The notes beneath the pieces were generated by a model, which did not search any database, had not been told where the DNA came from, and saw only the letters and a list, made by a program, of their open reading frames with translations. A stretch of 23,792 nt of DNA, from NCBI GenBank assembly GCA_002506825.1, contig DAYH01000026.1:5852-29643 (forward strand), given 5' to 3'. The DNA comes from Euryarchaeota archaeon UBA103 (GTDB lineage: Archaea > Thermoplasmatota > Poseidoniia > Poseidoniales > Thalassarchaeaceae). The position numbers and the translations under genes were made by a program. Positions 7,158 to 14,334 of this stretch are shown here, piece by piece; the stretch's first letter is position 1, and each line of letters begins with the position of its first letter.

Positions 7158-8252
7158 ATGGAACTAGGCGAGAATCTCAAGGTGACTCTATTCGGAGAGA
7201 GTCATGGAAAGTGTGTTGGCGCACTGGTGGAGGGTGTTCCAGCAGGCACGCCTTTGGATTCGGCGATTTTACTTCGTGACCTCCAAAGAAGGAAACCAGG
7301 CAGAAAGGGCCTCTCCCAGAGGACAGAACCGGATAATTGTGAGATAATGTCTGGGGTGTATGAAGGAAAGGCTACTGGATGGCCAATTCTGATGTTGACG
7401 ATGAATTCAGATGCCAAGTCAAGAGACTACTCTTTCTTGCCCGATCACCCAAGGCCAGGACACGCAGATATGGTAGAATCGGTAAGGTCAGAGGGAATGG
7501 CTGATTTGAGAGGAGGAGGTTCCCAGTCGGCCAGGCTAACCTTCGGACTAGTAGCGGCAGGTAGCCAAGCTAGGTCACTTCTAGATGAAGTAGGTTGGTC
7601 TTGCCATGCACACTTACACAGTGTCGGGGACATAAAATCTAGGCCACTATTTGACTTAGAAAGAGAAAACCCTTTCGAAACCTCTTCTGACTCTGGTAGG
7701 CTAAACTGCAGAGATCCCGATGCGGCAATATTGATGTCACAAGAGATAGAATCTATCAGGAAAGATCGGGACACCATTGGATCTGTTGTTGAGCTATTGA
7801 TAGAAGGTCTCCCAATCGGCGTTGGGGAGCCATGGTTTGATGGTATCGAGCCATCACTTGCCAGAGCATTAATGGCAATTCCAGGGGCCAGAGCAGTTGA
7901 GTTTTCCCATGGTACCAGATCTTCTACAATGAGGGGCAGTGAGCATAATGATGCATGGGTCCCAGGTACAGATGGCCCTATCTTAGAAGGATCTTCCGAG
8001 GCTATTGCAGATGGTTCATTGGGAGGTCGCTCTACTGGCGCACCAATCTGTGTGAAAATCCACTTCAAACCACCCAGTAGCCTTCCCCGTAAGCAATTCA
8101 CCCTACATCTTCCAAGTAACGAGAGAATGCCTCTCGAAGTAGGTGGAAGACACGATCCAGTTCTAGGGCCCAGGGCCGCGCCAGTGGTAGAAGCAGTGGC
8201 TATCTTGGTGATGACCGATCTTGGATTAGCTGGTGGCTATATTGGAAACTAG
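7158..8252 (+). CDS. aroC: Chorismate synthase
   Basis: This enzyme converts EPSP to chorismate by 1,4-anti elimination using reduced FMN, the last shikimate step. Signature blocks are clear: TLFGESHGK near the start, RRKPGRKGLSQRTEPD, SGVYEGKATGWPI, DHPRPGHAD, GGSQSARLTFGLVAAG, SHGTRSSTMRGSEHND, GGRSTGAPICVKI and the end GRHDPVLGPRAAPVVEA. From ATG 7158 it is 364 aa, the usual length. ATG 7146 overlaps the kinase stop as ATGA, but the strong GGAGGT (7140-7145) abuts that ATG with no spacing. TTG 7152 or ATG 7158 are therefore better served, and 7158 gives the classical N-terminus. It closes the aro operon; its stop codon shares CTAG with the convergent gene. Confidence 0.95.
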   Translation: MELGENLKVTLFGESHGKCVGALVEGVPAGTPLDSAILLRDLQRRKPGRKGLSQRTEPDNCEIMSGVYEGKATGWPILMLTMNSDAKSRDYSFLPDHPRPGHADMVESVRSEGMADLRGGGSQSARLTFGLVAAGSQARSLLDEVGWSCHAHLHSVGDIKSRPLFDLERENPFETSSDSGRLNCRDPDAAILMSQEIESIRKDRDTIGSVVELLIEGLPIGVGEPWFDGIEPSLARALMAIPGARAVEFSHGTRSSTMRGSEHNDAWVPGTDGPILEGSSEAIADGSLGGRSTGAPICVKIHFKPPSSLPRKQFTLHLPSNERMPLEVGGRHDPVLGPRAAPVVEAVAILVMTDLGLAGGYIGN

Positions 8253-9190
8253 GCGCCCCTTTCTCTCATTTGTTGGATTCTGAGGGGAAGATTAACTCCA
8301 AACATTATCGCGATTATCAAGAAAACTATTGCCGTCCCCAAAGCTACCCCATAAACACTAGTTAACTCCACAGATTCACGTAATCTCTCCGAGGCAACGT
8401 CAGAGCTACCGTCGAAAATATCCACAATAGCAGGAATGATGAGATTAATCAGAAGTGTCATCAGAGCTACGATTCCAGCAATAACGGGAGCTATGGCCAG
8501 GGATGTATGGTATTTCCTTGTGATTTTCTTGACCCCCATTACATAAACCTCATTCATCCTAATCGATGTATCTAGCATTGAGAATCTTATCACCCCACTT
8601 GATAGTTCTATGTACATCACAAGGAAAACGGCATATAGAATCAAAATGAATTTCTGAGCAATTTCTCCCTCTGGGAGAAAATCGAACCTGAACTCAACCG
8701 TACTTCCGGCAAACCTAATTGTCACTAGAATTAATGTTACGTAAGACACAAGCATCGCTCTCTTGTCTCTCTGGAATGTTCCATAGATTCCGCCAATCAG
8801 ACCAATTACGATCAGAGAAAGATGAAAAAGTCCGCCAAGTGAACCTAGTCCCAAAATATTCGATACTGCAAACCATGCAGTTCCAGAAACTGGTGTAATG
8901 GCGAGAGTTAGGAAGCACAGGATAGTCAAAGAAGACGCCGCTCCTATCTGAAGTGAGGATACCATCCTATCTGCTGGTAAGAATTTCTGCTTAGCTACTA
9001 CAGGCCCTCCAAAGAAAGACTCAATGAAACTAGGAACATGTATCTCTGGAATAGCGTCCTTGGGAATTTCAGTACTAGATTTTAGCCTTCCAGCAGCCTT
9101 TTTTCTACTGGGTGCCGACGATCTAATAGTCTTACTCTCGTAGAGATGAGAAGTGTCTCCTCCTCCATCAACACTAACTTTCTTAGCCAT
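8249..9190 (-). CDS. Six-TM membrane protein at the end of the MoxR/DUF58 operon
   Basis: This 313-aa protein is not recognised by name. The first 80 residues are hydrophilic and basic, then about six hydrophobic segments follow (roughly 80-105, 110-135, 145-160, 178-200, 232-258 and 280-303), ending in a short basic tail. An excellent AAGGAGG site, overlapping the stop of the DUF58 gene, precedes the ATG at 9190. It is therefore the last gene of the operon and translationally linked to it. MoxR/DUF58 operons in many prokaryotes include extra membrane proteins, often with von Willebrand A or transglutaminase domains. This one shows neither, so it may be a membrane scaffold or partner of the DUF58 protein (inference only). 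Confidence 0.75.
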   Translation of the reverse strand: MAKKVSVDGGGDTSHLYESKTIRSSAPSRKKAAGRLKSSTEIPKDAIPEIHVPSFIESFFGGPVVAKQKFLPADRMVSSLQIGAASSLTILCFLTLAITPVSGTAWFAVSNILGLGSLGGLFHLSLIVIGLIGGIYGTFQRDKRAMLVSYVTLILVTIRFAGSTVEFRFDFLPEGEIAQKFILILYAVFLVMYIELSSGVIRFSMLDTSIRMNEVYVMGVKKITRKYHTSLAIAPVIAGIVALMTLLINLIIPAIVDIFDGSSDVASERLRESVELTSVYGVALGTAIVFLIIAIMFGVNLPLRIQQMRERGA

Positions 9191-9201
9191 CTAAAACCTC
9201 C

Positions 9202-10521
9202 TTAGAATCCCCTAGCACCTGCCAAGGCAGTATTGAGCATCATATCCGGTTCCCAATCCATCACGAAAGCACCTAACCCCCGTAACTCACTCATCAAGAT
9301 ATCTCTCTCAGTCTTAAGGACCTCGTATCCGGTCCTATCCAATCTCTTAGCATCGAATTCGAATTCCAAGCTACTAGGCGAAAGAACAGTGACATCGAAG
9401 TTCCTAGCTCTTAAGTCTCTCACAGCATCTACGATAGTTGAATCATCCTCCAACGGGCTCAGGATGATAATCGGGCTCCCTCTATTGATATGAGGCATTA
9501 TCCTATTTGTGACTACCTTGAGAGGCGTATTCCCTTTCGCGATTGCTCCAGAGAGTTTAGTTAGCAGTACATACAATTGCTTCTTCCCTGTGTCCCTGTC
9601 CACAGAAACTATTTCGTCACTGTAAACCACCAATCCGACCGAGTCTCTCCTAGATAGGAAGTACTGTGCTAGACTTGCAGCCGCCCTCGTGCTGTAGACC
9701 AATGAGTTTCTACTAACGGGTCCAGTCTCGCTCACTGACCTGCTGTCAATAATCAGTATGATATCACTGACAGCATCTCTTTCATACTCATTAACCATCA
9801 TTTTGCCACCGCTTCTAGCGGTCGCCGACCAGTTGACCTTCTTCATCGGATCTCCTGGAATATACTCTCTGAGATTGTAGAAATTTGATCCTTCCCCAGG
9901 GTTCCTGATATTTACCGCACCAGTGAAAATCTTTGGAACTCTACTTTTTATGAGTGCATCTTTGATGTCTTCCATCTTAGGGAAAACAAGGAAATCGTCA
10001 TACAGATTGACCTCCCTCTCATTGTGGAAAAGTCCGAATGCGTCTTGTATTCTAATACAAACAGGTCCTATTGTGTAGAATCCCCTGAGGGGTGTTTCAA
10101 TTGTATATTTGATAGTGGTCTCTCTCTGGGGGCCGAGTTCCATTAGTACGTAATTCGCGCCTTTCTTGACTCTCATGACCTCTGGAACCCTATCGCGAAC
10201 TTCTACAATCTTAGCAAGATTGGATTTATTCTGAAGCCTTAGGGTGACCTCTATCTCCCCGTCCTCGAAAATTCTTGAAGAAGATATCTTCCTTAGTGCT
10301 ACGATACTATTCAACTGAACTCCATCAATCCTCTTTTCATCTTCTATCCTCCTACCTGATGATGAGACGTCAGCATGATTGGACATGAAAGCCGCCCATG
10401 TCAAGAAAGAAAGAAGGACGACAGCAACAGTAACAAGTTGCTGGTTACGGAGTACTAATCCAAGAAGATAAAGCGCGACGGCAAGAGACGCAAACATCGC
10501 CGATTTTCTGCTCCACGCCAT
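9202..10521 (-). CDS. DUF58 domain-containing membrane protein
   Basis: Of 439 aa, the N-terminus has two hydrophobic helices (about 8-24 and 28-46), followed by a beta-rich region (about 70-165) resembling the conserved repeat domain that precedes DUF58. The diagnostic DUF58 block follows: FYNLREYIPGDPMKKVNWSA at 214-233, TARSGGKMMVNEYE, then a von Willebrand A-like strand DIILIIDSRS (253-262). DUF58 proteins regularly pair with MoxR AAA+ ATPases, which are thought to act as chaperones for metal insertion or complex assembly. The ATG at 10521 is preceded by GAGGAG. The gene lies 34 bases after moxR and 11 bases before the six-TM gene. Confidence 0.9.
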   Translation of the reverse strand: MAWSRKSAMFASLAVALYLLGLVLRNQQLVTVAVVLLSFLTWAAFMSNHADVSSSGRRIEDEKRIDGVQLNSIVALRKISSSRIFEDGEIEVTLRLQNKSNLAKIVEVRDRVPEVMRVKKGANYVLMELGPQRETTIKYTIETPLRGFYTIGPVCIRIQDAFGLFHNEREVNLYDDFLVFPKMEDIKDALIKSRVPKIFTGAVNIRNPGEGSNFYNLREYIPGDPMKKVNWSATARSGGKMMVNEYERDAVSDIILIIDSRSVSETGPVSRNSLVYSTRAAASLAQYFLSRRDSVGLVVYSDEIVSVDRDTGKKQLYVLLTKLSGAIAKGNTPLKVVTNRIMPHINRGSPIIILSPLEDDSTIVDAVRDLRARNFDVTVLSPSSLEFEFDAKRLDRTGYEVLKTERDILMSELRGLGAFVMDWEPDMMLNTALAGARGF

Positions 10522-10555
10522 TACTAATCTCCTCTCTTATCCTAATATCAGGGCC

Positions 10556-11611
10556 TCAAACCGTAGGTACGGGGACCTGACGAAGAATGTCTGAAACGAC
10601 CTCTTCGTTTTCTAAGCCCTTTATTTGATGCTCTGGCTTCAGGATTAGTCTGTGTGATACAGCCAGCGTAGCCACCGCCTTTACATCGTCTGGAGTGATG
10701 AAATCCCTTCCGCTCATTGCGGCCGCGGCACGACTAGTCTTCAGTAGAGCTTGTGAGCCACGAGGAGAAGAACCTACCAATACTCGGGGGTCCTCTCTTG
10801 TCCTAGTGACAATCTCAACCATGTACATCCTGACTGCTGGGTCTACGTAAACGTCCTCACACGCCTCTTGCATTGCAACCACACGTGCTGGATCAGTAAT
10901 CGTCTCTACTTCTACAGCATCTTTCTTTCTAGCTACACGTCTAGCTAAGATTTCATCCTCATCGGCCCTACTGGGGTACCCAACGCTCATCTTGAACATG
11001 AAACGATCAAGTTGAGCCTCTGGGAGGGGATATGTCCCTTCTTGCTCAACCGGATTCTGAGTGGCCATGGTCAAGAATGGGGCAGGAAGCTTGTGTGTTA
11101 CAACACCAATTGTCACTTGCTTCTCCTGCATCGCTTCAAGTAGAGCTGCCTGAGTCTTCGGTGGGGCCCTGTTTATCTCATCAGAGAGAAGCAGGTTGCA
11201 GAAAATCGGCCCCGGCTTGAACGTGAATTCTCCCTTTTTGGCATCGTAGATGTTAGTTCCAGTGATGTCAGCAGGTAGAAGATCTGGAGTGAACTGTACT
11301 CTCTTAAAATCACAACCAAGAGCATCTGCGAACGTATTTGTCATCAGAGTCTTAGCTAGTCCTGGATAATCCTCGAAAAGAAGATTCCCGTTGGATAGAA
11401 TGTTGACCAATACATTGTCAATGACGTGTGATTTTCCAATGATGACCTTCTGTACCTCAGCACTGATGGCCTCCCCGATTCTTCCAACCGCCTCAAGTTT
11501 TTCATTGGTCTTCTTCGAACCTCTGGCCTTGGCGGCCTTCTCTTCGTATCCCTTGGATACTGCATCTGCTGGTGGTGCCGGGGGCTTTTCTGCTGGTGGT
11601 GTTGCGTTCAT
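10556..11611 (-). CDS. MoxR-family AAA+ ATPase
   Basis: This is a chaperone-like ATPase of the MoxR (AAA_3) family. A proline/alanine/lysine-rich tail of about 40 residues precedes the core. The core has Walker A EDYPGLAKT (80-88), Walker B LLLSDEINRAPPKTQ (140-154; D144, E145), sensor 1 ATQNPVEQEGTYPLPEAQLD with N186, and a sensor 2/lid region containing GSSPRGSQALLK. At 351 aa it is normal for the family once the N-terminal extension is allowed for. GGAG lies 9 bases before the ATG at 11611. MoxR proteins typically act on the DUF58 protein encoded next to them, as here, and are implicated in assembling or activating secreted or metal-containing complexes. The target here is unknown. Confidence 0.95.
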   Translation of the reverse strand: MNATPPAEKPPAPPADAVSKGYEEKAAKARGSKKTNEKLEAVGRIGEAISAEVQKVIIGKSHVIDNVLVNILSNGNLLFEDYPGLAKTLMTNTFADALGCDFKRVQFTPDLLPADITGTNIYDAKKGEFTFKPGPIFCNLLLSDEINRAPPKTQAALLEAMQEKQVTIGVVTHKLPAPFLTMATQNPVEQEGTYPLPEAQLDRFMFKMSVGYPSRADEDEILARRVARKKDAVEVETITDPARVVAMQEACEDVYVDPAVRMYMVEIVTRTREDPRVLVGSSPRGSQALLKTSRAAAAMSGRDFITPDDVKAVATLAVSHRLILKPEHQIKGLENEEVVSDILRQVPVPTV

Positions 11612-11657
11612 ACTATTATCTCCAGTTTCTCATTACTTTTGTCAATTGCGTTTGCGG

Positions 11658-13241
11658 TCAGTTACCGCCTCCCCAGCGTCTGATGGCCTGCATCAGCTCT
11701 CTGAGCTCTTTTGGGGAGTATTTCCTTTCCTTTGAGTAAGCCAATTCGACTAGTCTAGGATTTCCAATCATGGATTGAATCTCAGCTGGTGGCTTCAGTG
11801 CCATCTGGTCCCTGGTTAGATCGTGATGAACTCTAATTTTAGTGAATAGCGCCTGCTGCACTCTCTTCCTGTAATCTCCAGGATCTAGCTTATTCGGCCT
11901 CTCGGAGAACCTTGTAAGATCGAAAACGTGCCGCCAGTTCTCCTTCTCTGGTACTATCATCATAGCAACAAGCAACAGTAGGCCCACGTTTAGCACAACT
12001 AACCACTTGAGGAACGTGTTGGATGTAAGCAATACGACCGTACTCATAGCCTCAACAAATGGTGCCGAAACTACTCCAGTGACATGACGACTCTCGTCGA
12101 AAACCACTTGGAAGTTAGACGGGTAATCCTTGACTTCTCCCGCTAAACCTAGATTATCGAACTCCATCATCGAGTGGATCAGTAGTCGGAAGTAATCCCC
12201 GTTACCATTCCATTGAGCTCCGTCAGTATCCTCAAAAGCGTCATTCCAGCAACTTTGGTACGCCCCAACTACCTCGCATACCCTTGGAATGCCTTCTCCT
12301 TGGGCTACTTCATCGGTCCAGAGCATATTCGAGAAAGCCTCTGGATCCGAGACAAAAACGATACTCCCGGTCACTTCTACTTCGCCAATATCGCCCCCTA
12401 CAATTGCCTGCCCTCCTCTTACCTTGTCATATACTTCTATTCCCGGGTAGTCAGCTCTAATCATTAAGGAGAGGTCCCCAGGGGCAGGATTTCTAAAGTC
12501 GCTAGAATCCCCATTTCCAATCAGGTCAATGAATGCAGAGGGAGACGCCTTGGAGATAACAGTAACATCTCTGTGTCCCGGTTCTTCCCTATCTCTCTCG
12601 GTCTGTTCAAATTTCATTCCAGTTGGCTTCCTGAACATTACTGGAAGTGAACAAGAGTCATCATACTGATCTATTTCGAAAGATCCACATCCATCATTGC
12701 CAAATTCAGTAGACTCTTCTTCTAGCGTACCAATTCCCCATACATTTTCCCATGAGTATTGGCTCGTACCATCATCATTTTCAGTAACATAGTATTGATT
12801 CTCGTCTAGCAAAGGCGAGTCAAAGTATGTCACTCCAAACTTCGAGGCCAAACGATTAGCATTAGTCCCATCAGATGCCACAATGACCTTCCCTCCAGAT
12901 TTGGTCACGAAGTCGTAAATTGACTCAGCCTCAGTCTCATCAATCGGCTTTTCAGGAGCAATCACCAATAGCATTGTTCTGTGGGGATATTTCCAATCAT
13001 TCACTAGCATGGGGGTGGACATAGTGTTGGCAATCGAGTATCCATCTTCATCTTCCAAGCTATCTCTCATGTCCTTTAGCTGTGCAAGTCCATCATAGTC
13101 TCCCTCGCTTGAGTATGCTGAGTAATGTGTTGCCTTTCCAACTACGAAAATCATCGGTAGAATTAGCAGTAAAGCAGTCGTTACTCCAAGGGACCAAGTG
13201 ACGTATGTACCAAATTCTCGGCCACCGTCTTTATCATCCAC
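11658..13241 (-). CDS. DUF4350-like membrane-anchored protein, first gene of the MoxR operon
   Basis: About 527 aa. One hydrophobic helix lies near the N-terminus (about 14-35), a large extracytoplasmic region follows to about 390, a second strong helix is at about 415-440, and a basic cytoplasmic tail ends the protein. The early ectodomain (LLVIAPEKPIDETEAESIYDF, then GGKVIVASDG) resembles the Rossmann-like DUF4350 fold found beside MoxR and DUF58 genes. That assignment comes from layout plus these two segments and is moderate. The frame extends to TTG 13250, but AGGAAG abuts that codon. GTG 13241 has the site at workable spacing, so it is preferred. Residues 370-400 could form an extra membrane segment. 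The C-terminal tail is the likely contact surface for MoxR (inference). Confidence 0.7.
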   Translation of the reverse strand: MDDKDGGREFGTYVTWSLGVTTALLLILPMIFVVGKATHYSAYSSEGDYDGLAQLKDMRDSLEDEDGYSIANTMSTPMLVNDWKYPHRTMLLVIAPEKPIDETEAESIYDFVTKSGGKVIVASDGTNANRLASKFGVTYFDSPLLDENQYYVTENDDGTSQYSWENVWGIGTLEEESTEFGNDGCGSFEIDQYDDSCSLPVMFRKPTGMKFEQTERDREEPGHRDVTVISKASPSAFIDLIGNGDSSDFRNPAPGDLSLMIRADYPGIEVYDKVRGGQAIVGGDIGEVEVTGSIVFVSDPEAFSNMLWTDEVAQGEGIPRVCEVVGAYQSCWNDAFEDTDGAQWNGNGDYFRLLIHSMMEFDNLGLAGEVKDYPSNFQVVFDESRHVTGVVSAPFVEAMSTVVLLTSNTFLKWLVVLNVGLLLLVAMMIVPEKENWRHVFDLTRFSERPNKLDPGDYRKRVQQALFTKIRVHHDLTRDQMALKPPAEIQSMIGNPRLVELAYSKERKYSPKELRELMQAIRRWGGGN

Positions 13242-13299
13242 TAATACCAACTTCCTAACCTAGGTTCAGTTCAACACCTACGGTGCTGTGCGGAGTGCG

Positions 13300-13316
13300 A
13301 TTGTACAATTATATGT
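13300..13316 (-). promoter_or_regulatory. TATA box and overlapping palindrome upstream of the MoxR operon
   Basis: On the minus strand ACATATAAT (13316-13308) is a good archaeal TATA box. It sits about 65-75 bases before the preferred start, implying a leader of roughly 40 bases that carries the AGGAAG site. A 10-nt palindrome, ATTGTACAAT (13300-13309), overlaps its downstream edge and could be an operator. The rest of the 150-base gap (13242-13392) holds no gene that I can see. Confidence 0.45.
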
Positions 13317-13392
13317 TCGGGTATGTTTTTGATGACTATCACGTCAATTTGGACCAAGTGACATGATTAGTATGAATAGTAATCCACGACTT

Positions 13393-14334
13393 CTAGAAAT
13401 TACTTCTTCTTTTCATTGAAGCTAACAAAATGATAGAAACAATAGGCAATACTCCGGGAAATGGTAGATTTGAACTGACTACTTCTTCAACAATGCCCTC
13501 ATTTTCTCCCGGACTTTCTTGATCCTCTTGATTTGCTGGAGGAGGCTCCACAGAGACTCGAACATTATCTTCCGACATCTCAGAGCCTCCAGAGTTTGTC
13601 GCCCCATTGGAAGAAACGGTCACTTCAATATCACAGTTCCTTTGTGGGTGACTCTGGGAAGCTGTAACGATTAGGCTAGCTTGAATTTGTGCGCCAATGG
13701 ATATGTCTTTCGTCGTGAGTGAATCAAGGCCGTTGTCCGTTGTTAGCAATGGGCAGTTATCAGAGACCTCAACAGAACCAACCCTGTCCACTACGTTACC
13801 GAGATTTTTGACCTCCAGGGTCAGGGTCATTTCTGAACCAGAGTTCATAGGGCCAACAGGCTCGGATAATGTTGCACTAAGTGAGTGAATCGTAGGAATT
13901 TGCAATTGCCCAACCCCTTCCCTCGAATCAGGAATCGGCTGCGGTACAGAACCTCTAGCTACTAACGTCCCCAAGATACTAAACTCCTCGGTGACTTCAG
14001 CTGAAAAGTCCCCTACTTCAATATCCATTATTGTCAGAGAGAATGTTTTGTTATTCCCGGCACCGATCGTTTCGGATTCAGGGCCGTCGAACTCTCCCTC
14101 AAATGGCACTTCATATGTGAAGTCAATAGTAATCGGAAGCAACTCTTCATTGTTAACGAAGAAGCTGACAATCACAGTTCCCCTATTACTGAGTTTAAAC
14201 GGCTCATCTTCGTCTTCCTGAGGGTAGTCAATTCCCAAGCCCCATCCAGGTGGGCTGGGTTGTTGAGACGTACTGAAAGGCGCCAGAAGACACATCACTA
14301 ATATGGCTGAAAGAAAAATAACAGCAGTTCTCAA
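13393..14334 (-). CDS. Secreted protein with C-terminal membrane tail, coupled to the FAD subunit gene
   Basis: About 313 aa, function not recognised. The frame opens at TTG 14361, but TTG 14334 is preferred. It is preceded by GGAGGG with 6-base spacing, it overlaps the stop of the FAD-subunit gene as TTGA, and it begins directly with a good signal peptide (basic start, then AVIFLSAILVMCLLAPF). The body is beta-rich and acidic, with NEW1/CARDB-like phrases (LTLEVKNLGNVVDRVGSVEV) suggesting an Ig-like fold, four cysteines, and a P/E/Q-rich spacer near 270-290. The end, NLPFPGVLPIVSIILLASMK followed by RRSNF, looks like a variant archaeosortase tail or a plain membrane anchor. It is odd to find a secreted protein coupled to a cytoplasmic-type molybdoenzyme subunit. 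Confidence 0.8.
   Translation of the reverse strand: MRTAVIFLSAILVMCLLAPFSTSQQPSPPGWGLGIDYPQEDEDEPFKLSNRGTVIVSFFVNNEELLPITIDFTYEVPFEGEFDGPESETIGAGNNKTFSLTIMDIEVGDFSAEVTEEFSILGTLVARGSVPQPIPDSREGVGQLQIPTIHSLSATLSEPVGPMNSGSEMTLTLEVKNLGNVVDRVGSVEVSDNCPLLTTDNGLDSLTTKDISIGAQIQASLIVTASQSHPQRNCDIEVTVSSNGATNSGGSEMSEDNVRVSVEPPPANQEDQESPGENEGIVEEVVSSNLPFPGVLPIVSIILLASMKRRSNF

Noticed and set aside
7445..8101. 218-codon minus-strand open frame inside chorismate synthase
   Set aside because: It is completely antisense to conserved aroC blocks; the translation is proline/serine-rich low-complexity text typical of an antisense frame.
10082..10098. CCCCTGAGGGG palindrome within the DUF58 gene
   Set aside because: It is inside conserved coding sequence with no promoter context; a short GC dyad of this size is expected by chance.
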